Shown here piece after piece: positions 23,308 to 34,500 of a DNA stretch of 64,000 nucleotides. This DNA comes from Mya arenaria (taxonomy: Eukaryota > Mollusca > Bivalvia > Myida > Myidae): positions 15,093,225-15,157,224 of the forward strand of contig NC_069136.1 in the NCBI RefSeq assembly GCF_026914265.1, read 5' to 3'. Positions within the stretch are counted from its first letter, which is position 1; each line of letters starts with the position of its first letter. The notes under the pieces are model-generated. The model was not told the origin of the DNA and did not search any database. It was given only the letters and a program-made list of their open reading frames with translations. The translations under genes and the position numbers were made by a program.

Positions 23308-23645
23308 TCCAAGCCAAAACCCTACCTTTTCTGTAGCACCCTGCCCCTTTTATACCAAGCCAAAACCCTACCCTTGTCTGTAGCACCCTGCCCTTTTTTT
23401 ACCAAGCCAAAACCCTACCCTTGTCTGTAGCACCCTGCCCTTTTAATACCAAGCCAAAACCCTACCCTTGTCTGTAGCACCCTGCCCTTTTAATACCAAG
23501 TCAAAACCCTACCCTTTTCTGTAGCACCCTGCCCTTTTAATACCAAGCCAAAACCCTACCCTTGTCTGTAGCACCCTGCCCTTTTTATACCAAGCCAAAA
23601 CCCTACCCTTTTCTGTAGCACCCTGCCCTTTTTAATACCTAACTA
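23308..23645. repeat. 47-bp minisatellite, right-hand remainder (about 7 units)
   Basis: The same 47-bp unit as the later part of 19218-21731 (accctgcccttttaatacc, aagccaaaaccctaccctt) resumes after the satellite block and ends near 23645. The unit type is the same on both sides of the satellite, which suggests that the satellite block invaded an existing array. Confidence 0.85.
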
Positions 23646-23882
23646 GTTAAAACCCTAAGTTCTTGTTAACTTAAGTATTGTTAAGAAAAACTTCCAATGC
23701 TTTTATTGTTTATTACAACTGGTTACATGTTAACAAAATATCTACATTGTATATTTGGATCATCTGTGAGAAACAGGTTATGAGATAAAGGTCTCAAAGG
23801 TTTTGTAACATAACAAACATAAATAATTACAAACAACATCATAACGCTGAAAAAACATCTGGGCGGGTTTACATAATTATAT

Positions 23883-24065
23883 ATCTTAAGTCATTTCCTA
23901 ACTCAAACAATTTTCCAAAACTTACATGGTGATATCAAAAGCTATTGAAAGAGGGTTATTTTACATACAATAATGAATTTTGATTTTAGTCGTTTTTTTA
24001 TGACGGTGTTATAATATTATATCATATGACCACTGATTTACTTAAGTCAGGAAATGACTTAAGAT
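23883..24065. mobile_element. Short MITE, ATCTTAAGTCATTTCCT family, 183 bp
   Basis: The left end ATCTTAAGTCATTTCCTAAC (23883-23902) is repeated in complement at the right (ending 24065): ATCTTAAGTCATTTCCTGAC. The interior is AT-rich and has no open frame. No convincing target duplication was found. It is a single copy in this window. Confidence 0.65.
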
Positions 24066-24507
24066 GTTTTATGATTACCGGCCTAATGATTCTATTTAAA
24101 AAAATATCACAGAAACAAATGCAGGAAGCACAAATAAATAAGTGTACCGGGTTTACTATATAACTATGGGAACAAAAACAGCAACAAAACCATTCAAAAA
24201 AGAAAGAACATTTCATGGTCCTACATCAAACCATTCACTTACTTCTTACTGTGTGGTGAATGACTTTTCGATATTGATGATATTGATGAGATCCCTACTT
24301 TTTATAACAGAAAATAATAAGGTTAACAAAAAGAACAAGGAGTGGACAAATTAATACTGGGAGTCAGTTCTTACAATGACTTCTTCAACTAAGCAAAATA
24401 TGTATAGAAAATAAATATAAACAATAAATAAAATAGATCCATGAGGAATTCAAAACATGGTTTTCAAACAATGTTACACTTGGCAAGGCACAAGAATCTG
24501 AACAATA

Positions 24508-25231
24508 ATCAACATGATCTGAGTTGTCAATCAACCTTCCAATTAACATGATATAAATTGTCAATCCACCATCCAATTCATATGATATAAATTGTCAATC
24601 CACCATTCAATTGTTATGATATAAATTGTCAATCCACCATCCAATTAACATGATGCTGGCTGTAAATCAACCCTCCAATTGACATGATATAAATTGTCAA
24701 TCCACCATCCAATTGATATGATATAAATTGTCAATCCACCATCCAATCAACATGATATAAATTGTCAATCCACCATCCAATTAATATGATATAAATTGTC
24801 AATCCACCATCCAATTGAGATGATACAAATTGTCAATCCACCATCCAATTGACATGATACAAATTGTCAATCCACCATCCAATTGACATGATACAAATTG
24901 TCAATCCACCTTTCAATTGACATGATACAAATTGTCAATCCACCATCCAATTGACATGATACAAATTGTCAATCCACCATCCAATTGAGATGATACAAAT
25001 TGTCAATCCACCATCCAATTGACATGATACAAATTGTCAATCCACCATCCAATTGAGATGATACAAATTGTCAATCCACCATCCAATTGAGATGATACAA
25101 ATTGTCAATCCACCATCCAATTGACATGATACAAATTGTCAATCCACCTTTCAATTGACATGATACAAATTGTCAATCCACCATCCAATTGACATGATAT
25201 GAGTAAAATGGCAATCAACCATCATATTCAA
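24508..25231. repeat. 34-bp minisatellite, about 21 units
   Basis: The unit is ttgacatgatacaaattg plus tcaatccaccatccaa. Early units (to about 24800) read atgatataaattg, later ones atgatacaaattg, showing an ordered spread of variants. Two units further on (near 24910 and 25150) share the variant cctttcaattgac and have the same neighbours, suggesting duplication of a block of about 7 units. No spacers are present, so it is not a CRISPR array. Confidence 0.9.
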
Positions 25232-27145
25232 TTAATGCAGAATCACTCCGATTTGAATATACTCGGCCCTTAACACAAACAAAACCAACGAAAACTGCAA
25301 CAGTAGACAAACAAAACCTGAGTTAATGGACTTGATTCTGTTTGATTGGCTTGTTTAAAAAACATGTTAATTACAGAGGGTGGAAATCACCCGTTTTTAT
25401 TAGTTTTAGTGTCATGTTAGTCAGCCAAAAAAGGAACTTGTTCATATTGCTCCAAACGGAATTAAGGTAGCAAAACATATTTATAACAAATTTAATTTTG
25501 GGCTTTAAGCCCTTTCTCATCATTGAACAAACACGGTATTTCTTTTCGTTAGGGGCACAGCCATTTTGAATGTAGGAAAAATGAACCAAAGTGACATTAT
25601 GCATGATGTCAAAACATGCTATAAAATGTATTAAAATGGGGCACTTTTGATCACATCATGTCAATGTCATTGAATGATTAAAGGTTTTGCCCAATATAAA
25701 ATTAAAATGTGTTAAAATGATCTTTTAATAAAGGAATCATGAATGTATGTTGCATATGGTTGCATCACGAGACAAAAAGTGAGCGCGAATGCAGAACATG
25801 CCTCAAGAAAACATGACTAGCAATATGGCAATCTTGATCATTGTGAAATCTTAAACTTAAATCAGTGGATAGATTGTTTGACAGTCTACATGTAAATATA
25901 TAAACCTGTATGCTGTAATTACATACATGTAGCCATTAGTTCAAATGTGTAATATAAGAACCAACTTTAACATACCTCGTAACATGTATATTGTAGTAAC
26001 TATTGCAGTTTCTGCCACAACTAGAATTTTATTGACAATATAAACAGTTAACCCAAAAAGATAACTATGCCCCAAAAATGTATATAATGGCTATCACAGT
26101 ATGACTCAAGTATACCCTGAACTTGTGACTTCGTTTCTGAGCAGACATGACGTTTTAAGAACAGAAAAGATTTCTATCACAGATTTGTATAAAAACTAAC
26201 AATTTACAGCTGTGTCTAGTCCTTTTCTTGCCTTGTGCAAAGAAAAATCGTGACAGTATGCTTTTTAATAATTTATTTTCATTCCCCTAGTGTTTTGTAT
26301 AGAGAAAACCTGACGTCAATGTTGACAACATGCCAGGGGTTACAACGTCATTGTTTATGCCAAAATTGTGATATGATTGGCACAACCTCATATAACCAAT
26401 AATATGTGACACAACAATGATTGGCTAAAGTGTACATTATGTTGTCAACAACCTTTCTTTAACAATAAAAACTCAGATGCCAAAGAATCTACTTATTTTT
26501 AATTGTGTTGAATTCAACTATTTGAAAAATGACTGATCATATTTTTTCATGCGTTATTTCAGTATGAACACAGGTCAGCATGCTTGCAAATTTCCCAAGA
26601 TGCACTTCATGGAATAAGCTCACATGCCCTCCTGCATTCATACAGCATGAACAAATGCAATCAATCCTTTTATGAAATTCACGTTCACATCAAGTAATAC
26701 AAAAAATCAATGGTTTACCAATAATCCTTTTTTCTCTTTTACAATGCATCTTACAAAACAAAAAATATCTTAACAACGAAAAACACTTTTGACATAGTAT
26801 TCAAAGTTCTCTTGCTCACCGGATGTTAAGAATGAGCAAACACAGCTTCTAGTATTGTGTACAAAAGTTACGAAATTGCAATTTTCTCCAAAAATAAAAA
26901 ATAATGACTAGCAAAGATGCAAAAAAAGTTGTTCTAAAAAAAATATTTTGGGGGATTTCTATTATTCATTTCAAATTTCGCAAAATAAGGTCGGTGAATT
27001 TTATTACGAGAAGTAGCCTCAGCAGTAACAAGCCCGAAACATGATTCTCATAGCATTGAAACATGTATGCAAATTATTTAGCTAAAAATATAACTTAAGC
27101 AGAAATTTATATATCATTTCACTAAGTTCATATCTTCGAAGTAAA
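25232..27145. other. Intergenic DNA and 3' flank of the CAP-Gly gene
   Basis: No exon is supported. On the minus strand this is the 3' side of the CAP-Gly gene; a candidate poly(A) hexamer (TTTATT on the top strand, AATAAA on the coding strand) lies at 27000-27005, about 140 bp past the stop codon. The remainder is AT-rich and unremarkable. Confidence 0.4.
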
Positions 27146-30100
27146 TCAAGCAGAAATATCATTCCACTGGGAACGCTTCATAGAATCTCTCCCAATGGGA
27201 ACAGACATTTCCCTCACATAGTGGGAGTTTTCCCACCCTCGGGAGATCTGCCTCCTCAGAGCAGAGAAAGGCATGTGCGTCTTGGGAATAGAAGGGCTGG
27301 TGATGTAAGGGTCATCAATTTCGTATTCGCCATGGACGGGTCGTGAGCTGTAGGTCAAGGTCACTGATCGGGGACGTGTCATTGTTGCCGCGGGGATTGT
27401 GCGGGAAATCGGGTGACAAAGAGGATGGTATCTCGTTCTGTAAATGTCTGCTGCATCTGAAAAAATTAATGTTTGAGGCTATTTTATCTCAGATGTGTGT
27501 ATACCTTATGGTTTAATGCAACTGCACTTGAAATTTTTTTAATTACACTGATCTCAAAACTCAATATTGCTAACCAATACTGAATAAAGGCTCTTTTTCA
27601 AGGTCAAAGGTTCCTTAGTATATTGATTATGTAATAGTTACTGCAACAACAACCAGATTTATTAAAATAATATAAGTTGTTTCAACGACAAGGGTAGTGG
27701 GTGAAGAAAATGTTTTGTGACATGTTGTCAAGGGCAATGACAATGTTCAATAACAAGTGTGCATATCAGTGAATAGCGTAATTTATCCGCACAATAGTTC
27801 TGCTTACCTGTTACAGTTTCAATATGGATGTTTATGTACAGACAAAAGAACATGGTTCAATAATTCAATACACCTTGGACCATTATTCAAAAAGGCTCTG
27901 TTTGATTTCAATTATTTCAAGTCATGTTACTTGCGTAATACATTTGTTTGACCAATTAAAACATTTGTCATAACCAACCATCATAGCTCCTTCCTGTTGA
28001 AATTCGATCATGGAATTTGGATGTGATCTTTATTGGATCATATGGACCGTTGTCAACTTCTGGCTCTGTAAAAAATAAATGATAATATCACAGCACCAAT
28101 AATAATATAGTATAATAATAGTACTTGAGACAGAAGATAACATTATTATTATTATTATTATTATTATTTACCAAACTTATGTAGCGCCCTTTTCATATAC
28201 ACGTTCAAAGGCGCTTTACAACGATATAATCTGATAGCTAACTACAAGCAATATCATTAAAATACTAGACAGCTTTTGAACAATAAATGTACAACATACT
28301 AAAAAATATGAAACACAATAAAATGAAATGTGGTATTTAACTGGTCGTCTGAATTAAAAACAATAAATATCAATATCATACGATAAAAAAATAGTCTAGC
28401 GAAACTTTGAAAAAATTTAAAAATGATATTAATATAAATTATGCCTGACATTTAAATTGCATTTATATATGACTTTTGTTTGTGTTGCAAATATGCACAT
28501 CTTATAAGTCACAGAACACTTCTTTAAAGGAATACAAAAATCCCCTTTTTGGTTAATCAATTCATATGCTATCATAATTATTGACTAGAATTCTACTCAT
28601 ACCTGTTTTATAGAATGGTTTTACTCATTTTCAGAAATGATCAATATTGTAAGTTTATTTGCAAGACATACGAGTAATTCTCATTGACCTTGACTTAGTA
28701 AATCATAGTTATTACACTTCTGATATATTTCAGAGATATAGAAAAACTTCCTCCATGCTTAACAGTGGGTTTTAAACAACAACATATTCCTTATGGATAA
28801 CCAAGGTGTGCATTCTCAAAATCAGTCCCCATGGTGGGACAAAACTGGGATATCTGCATTGTGTTAATAAAAAATCAATATCGTTTTAAATATAAGCTAC
28901 TTACTGGCTGAATTTCCAAACAGAGGTTCCTCCACAAATGAAGCATTGCCGACTCGGTGGTATTTGTTGTACAAACTGAAAGAGATTTTTCACATTGACA
29001 CTAAATGCAGCCATTATATCACTATACTTATAAATTACTTCCGCATACTATAAAAATGAGAGTGAATAAAACAATATCAATATTCAAGCAAAAGTATCCA
29101 TTAGCCGCACATTCTAAAAGAAGTAATTTTAAGACTGTAAGTTCTACTTTATAAACTATATTCGTAATACAATTTGATTTAATCCTCAACCTTAGGTATT
29201 CTTATTGCTTAGGGCTATTCCAGTAAAACATATAACCCACGGAGGAAAGGCAATTATTTAAATAGTATATAGGTGGGTGTCTTTTTTCACTAATTTTGAC
29301 TCCATATGGGTAAATTTGCTTCTGTTGGGGGGTGGCATAATTTTAAAGTGCCTTCCCCCCCGGGGGTTATATGTTTAAATGGAATAGCCCTTAGATGAAT
29401 TAATCACTGTACTGTTATATAAAAGGACTGCCTTGAAGGGAATGCCAACGCTCATCCAATGTTTTTTTATTTCGAACAAGGGGCATTATTCAAAAATGAT
29501 TAAAACCAGAGTTATGGGCCTTGCAATTCATGTGCTACAGATATTTCACTGTTTCTAGCAGCATTTGTACCCCCTTTATAATATCTTATTCAGTTTTTGA
29601 GTCATTGTTAATGTTAAAGTTGATGCACTACGACGCCGACACTGATACTAACACTGACACCATGACACCAGCTGTCACATAATTATAGGCTACCACAATT
29701 CCATAATTTCTTTTATTAAGACAAGCTTATAATGTACCAGCTGAACTGAGCTGAATTGAAAACAGTGTAAACTCACCATCTTTGCAGTGGAATAAACCGG
29801 AGCCTGTTTGACCTGACAAACAGACCATAGCCATCTTGACACTGGAAATACCTGCGCCCATTCACCATACCATCGCAGTTTCCAACTGAAATCATGAAAA
29901 AACAGTTTAGCTCAGTTACTAAAGCTACTGTGTTATTAAATAACCACTAAACTGGCAGATAACTTCACTTTCATTTGCCTTATCTTGTATAAATCCAGTC
30001 AATCCATCCATTGTGTATGGAGAGCTCAGCACAATATGGTCATAACTCCATATAAAAATATACCTGACAAAAAAGTCAGGTAAAAGCATCTTTAAATATT

Positions 30101-30495
30101 AATATTTTATATGGCAAATAAATGGCTATTGCACTTTTTCACATTTATTGATGTACATGTAGTGCATAGTTTCTTACTAATTTGTCAAACTAGCCTTAAT
30201 TGAAAGGTAACTGGCCAGTTAGGGGTACTAGGGGGAATTTTGACAAATGGTAGAGCTTTTCAAAGAAAATAGTAGGAAAAGGTGGGGCCCTTTTGAAAGC
30301 CTGTTAAGATTTAATAAATCTACCGTCATTTTTGTCCAAGCAGGTTTTTTTACCTCTTTCCTCGAGAAGTACTCCAACCCAGTCTCCTTGTTTGCCAGTC
30401 AGACATCCCTTGTACCCGACCGTGCCTCGAATGGTTCCCCAGTCAAGGCTGACCTCAACACGCTGCCCCACATTCACATTGTGGAACAATACCAT
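27146..30495 (-). CDS. CAP-Gly domain protein, family not recognised (5 coding exons, 239 aa)
   Basis: Coding exons in transcript order are 30495-30354, 29885-29777, 28975-28905, 28065-27979 and 27456-27146. All introns are GT-AG and phases agree, giving 239 codons plus TGA. Residues 10-83 form a CAP-Gly domain across exons 1-2: GQRVEV, GTVGYKG, GDWVGVLLEE, a variant GNCDG in place of the usual GKNDG groove motif, then RRYFQC and GYGLFVRSNRLRFI. CAP-Gly domains bind the C-terminal EEY/F tail of alpha-tubulin and similar tails, so a microtubule-end or ciliary role is plausible. The C-terminal 150 residues have no domain I recognise; they are rich in Arg, Pro and Ser and end in SQWNDISA. The start ATG is the first before the domain in exon 1. 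The gene is head-to-head with TAF6 (start codons 1,085 bp apart). It is much shorter than CLIP or dynactin proteins. Exon structure is strong, function is domain-level only. Confidence 0.85.
28142..28219. repeat. (ATT)n microsatellite with adjoining hairpin
   Basis: About nine ATT repeats (28142-28168) are followed by a hairpin-forming sequence, tagcgcc...ttt and aaaggcgctt (28182-28217). A microsatellite coupled to this hairpin suggests the end of a dispersed element. It lies in intron 3 of the CAP-Gly gene. Confidence 0.6.
29212..29390. mobile_element. PIF/Harbinger-like MITE, 179 bp, TTA target duplication
   Basis: Long inverted repeats: the left end begins GGGCTATTCCAGTAAAACAT and the complement of the right end GGGCTATTCCATTTAAACAT. 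TTA flanks both sides (29209-29211 and 29391-29393). The 3-bp TWA-type duplication and GGG ends fit PIF/Harbinger. It lies in intron 2 of the CAP-Gly gene. Confidence 0.8.
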
Positions 30496-31579
30496 TGTGC
30501 ATGTAAGTTTTAATCTCTGCAAAGAGAAAATAAAATTGTGGCATAAATGTTTTACATACATGTAGTTATAATTAAGTACCGACCAAATGACACACTAGTT
30601 TCCAGCAATTACACATAGCAATCACTGGGACTACTTTCTTCCTCTAATAATATTTTAGGCCAGTCAAAGCACTCCTTGCACACCAGTAAGGTTGACCTTG
30701 GAGGAAAAGCATGCCTGGTGTGGGGCTCAAACCCATGACTAATTAACACAAGCATATATGTTGCTCTACTGAGTAAGCTTACAGAGAGATGTGGAGAGAT
30801 TAACACCCACATGGCATTATTTTGCAAACGAGAAGAATAAGGATGACAACAACAACAAAGAAACGTAAGCAAATGAATATATTTATCTGCTTCGTACAGT
30901 ATCAACTTAATAATAATCAAGCCGTTTGAGTGGGGTTAACTTAGAGCAGCACAACTTTGGACAAGCACTCTCCACCCGAATAGATATATATAATTATGTT
31001 GTAAATGTAATATAATACCGCGTGTGTTGTCTAATAATTAAAGTTGCGATTGGCATGCGTGTTTCATTCAAAGCTGTGGTAGAGAAAGTAAGAATTTATT
31101 GTTTACATGTTTCCAACGTTAATTGGGTGCTCACTTTCGAATTTTCATTTTCAAAATAAAATGCAATATTATACATACCTAGTAATTGTTATTTATTTAT
31201 AACGTAATTTATTATGATCATATATTTTTTTATTGATTTTGTTTTAAATTATATTATACGAATGCATGGCCAACGCTTGAAAAGCTGGCCACCGGCAAAA
31301 AAAGCTAAGAAATAAGTAGACTTTCAACAAGAAGTACCTTTTCTTTGGTCCTATAAAGTCGGAATAATCGATTCAAGATTAACCTTTGCATAAACAATAT
31401 TCCTATATTTTATTTTCTGTTTGTGTCTTCCATTTCACTGTTAAGACATGTTGCAACATATTTTCGCGATGTGTTATTGAACTTCTTGGTGTCCATGTCA
31501 AAGACTTGTCTAGTGTTTACACTGTTCTCTGTTGATTATAATTAATCGAGCGTATCCTGTGAAAGTGTTAATAAGAAAT
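30496..31579. promoter_or_regulatory. Shared 5' region between the CAP-Gly gene and TAF6
   Basis: The 1,084 bp separate two divergent start codons, so both 5' untranslated regions and promoters should lie here or in unseen leader exons. No TATA box, CRE or other clear motif could be assigned to either gene. A SINE remnant occupies about 30660-30790. The bidirectional arrangement is seen; shared control is inferred. Confidence 0.5.
30660..30790 (-). repeat. tRNA-Lys-like SINE remnant
   Basis: Read on the minus strand from about 30785, TACTCAGTAGAGCA is an A-box-like match to the D arm of tRNA-Lys (CTCAGTxGGTAGAGCA), and CATGGGTTTGAGCCCC about 40 bases further on fits the B box and T arm. The anticodon region and acceptor stem are not intact, so it is a SINE head, not a working tRNA gene. 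Confidence 0.6.
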
Positions 31580-34500
31580 ATGGCCGAAAAAGGTGACAAA
31601 GACACTAAAATGAATGGTCATCTGACAGCCGAGTCTGTTAAAACAATGGGTGAATCTATCGGAGTTGGGGGCCTACCTGATGGGGCAGCTAACTACTTGG
31701 CAGAAGACTGCACATACAGACTAAAACAGATTGTTCAGGTGTGTGGATGTGTTTAAAGGCCTAGTTAAGGAATGTTTGGCATGACAACCCCCTGCTGTGT
31801 ATCTCCTGCTAATTGCACTGATGTCACAGGCCAATTTCCTGCTTATTTGTTTATTGACTCAGGGCCATTTGGAGTCCATTTCTATAATAAAACCTTCAGA
31901 ACTGCACAGCAGGGTATTTAGATCGGAGATCTGATAAGACAAATAGGCAATTAGATTAAGATCAATACACAGAGTTTGTGTACAATACATGTTGTTGTTG
32001 TCTGTTTTTTAGGGGGAGGGGGTCACTTAAACTATGCCTTTAAGTTTAAATATACAGCTTAAATGGGAGTCTTCTGTCATCAATATAATGTCATACACAA
32101 ACACACAAATATTTTTATGTTTCTTTTTACTGGTTGAGTGTCCAAACGTTACAGAAATCTAGAACACCTATGAAAACATGTGTTTGTTGACTGTGATCGC
32201 TAATTCATTAATCTAGATCAATACAGACCCTTGCCTAAGCAATGCTTTCACTTCAGAGTCTTGTTTCGGTGAGTATTTTCCTCAAATATCCCATTCATCA
32301 ATCTAACCTGCTCGTATGTCAAAATGTAGCACATGGGAGAATGATGTTAAATTTACAGTTTATTAACATATCATACATAAAAAAAATTGAGGTTGACTTT
32401 CGGCAAGTCATTACCAAATACAATTGTGAAAAAATATAAAGTGTTTAGATTTGGGCCCTGTATTGGTTAAGGTTTAGCTGAAAGATATTATAAATGCTGT
32501 TGTAAAATATTACAGGAAGCTACAAGAATCATGCATCACAGCAAAAAATGTAAATTGACATGTGGAGACTTCGACAATGCTCTTAGAGTGCACAATGTAG
32601 AGGTACGTTTGAAAATTGGTTGGTGGCTTAAACCAGTTTTTATAGCTGTAAGTCAATTAAGAAGTAATATTCAGAAATGTATTGGAGCCACCAAGCACCA
32701 AGAAAACTTTTAAGATTTTTATTTAAATGCATGTATGATAAATGGACAAGCTTATAATTGTGCTTCATAAACAACTAGATATGTGATTATAACATGAACT
32801 GTTTGCACTGTAAATCATTTTGTGTATATTTTACCACAGCCATTGTATGGGTTCCATGCCCCAGACTTGATCCCCTTCCGTTATGCAAGTGGTGGAGGCA
32901 GGGAGCTTCACTTTGTGGAGGAAAAAGAGCTGGACCTCAGTGAAATAATCAACTCTACCCTACCAAAGGTGCCCCTTGATGTCTCCATGAAAGGTATGGG
33001 TGATTGGGGTATCTACATGTATGATACATTTACCATGTATATATTTAAAGTATAATAGATTCACTATTCATATACGTTTGTAACACCATTTCCTGAGGTA
33101 TGATTGTAGGTCTTTAATTAAATACAGTACCAGGATATTTGGGGAGATGACCCTGCTCAATTTGGGAATAAATCATTGGTATCAAAAGTTAAGATGATAA
33201 ATAATGCACCATATCTACACTGTCCCATTAGTACAGGAGCAAAACTGGTGGCATCAATCAAACTCTAAAAAGAATACAATCATTTACGTGTTCAACAGCA
33301 GTCTCTTAATTTGTCATAAGATTGGATTTTTTTTCCATTGGTTGTTCGGCCTTCACAGTAGTAAGCAAGCTGGCTTCTCAACAAGAGTTCCAGCAGTGAT
33401 TCATTTTTGCTGTATTTCCTGAGTCCTACACTCATTTTTCCAGATGAACCATATTCTTAAGTATGGATGCATTGTTATAAAGTAATATGTGTACAAAACT
33501 ATATTTTGTTCTGAAACAATTAAATTTAACAATAATAATTATGAGAGTCCAGCTGAATGCTTTCAAGCAGCTTTCAAAATGAATCTCTGCTCCCAGGCTG
33601 GTGGCATGGCAATAAAGTTGATTGTCACCAAGTCAGATAAGTGGGTTTCCTCCTGGCACTCCAGCCACCTCACAGTATAAGGCCACATTACAAGTCACAT
33701 TTGTTTATAGCGTCATGCCAATGAGATTGATAAGTAAAATATTAAAATAGCTTGTTTCAAAATTGTTGTAAAAATTATGTCAAACCAAACTTCACTCTAG
33801 CCCACTGGTTGTGTATTGATGGTGAGCAGCCAGCCATTCCAGAAAACCCACCACCTGCAAGTAAAGATCAGCAGAAGAAGGAAATACTCGATACCTCCGT
33901 CAAAAGTAAGTTAAATTGTACCAAAGGTATTTATACTGGTTATAAAGTTATTCTTTCTTTTGTATGAATTATGTTATATATGAAATTATGTCTTGATGAA
34001 ATTTGAATAAACATGAAAAAGCTAGGAAAGATCTAAAAAAACAACAACATGTCAATGCATCATGGCAATGTTGCATTGCCAGTTAAACTTGAAAACTTAA
34101 ATTCATGGTTTGTTTGCTTAAAATGAAACCACTCAGACTTATTCCTTCATGTAGTTTACATGAAACTTGGTATTTGATTTGTATATTTATATAGTGGCGC
34201 TTATATTGTCTCCCTAAGAGCTAGTTAAATAGTTACGTAGTAGAGTATCAGCCTGGAGTGGGAGAGAATGTGAGCTTGATCCGCTTCAGATGCACATGGC
34301 AATTTGTCTAGTCTATTTATAACATATGGTACCCAAAATAAATAATTTAAATAGCACAAAAAGTCTCAAGATCATTGCTAATTGACCTTAGTCTCTACAA
34401 TTTGAGGACAAGTTTCAAATGGAGGGGGATAGTGTAACCGGGTATTGGATATATACATAACAGCACTTATACTGTCACACTTTAGAGCTAGCTTTTAAAG

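Noticed and set aside
24508-25231. CRISPR-like regular array
   Set aside because: The units are contiguous 34-bp tandem repeats without unique spacers, in an intron-bearing animal genome.
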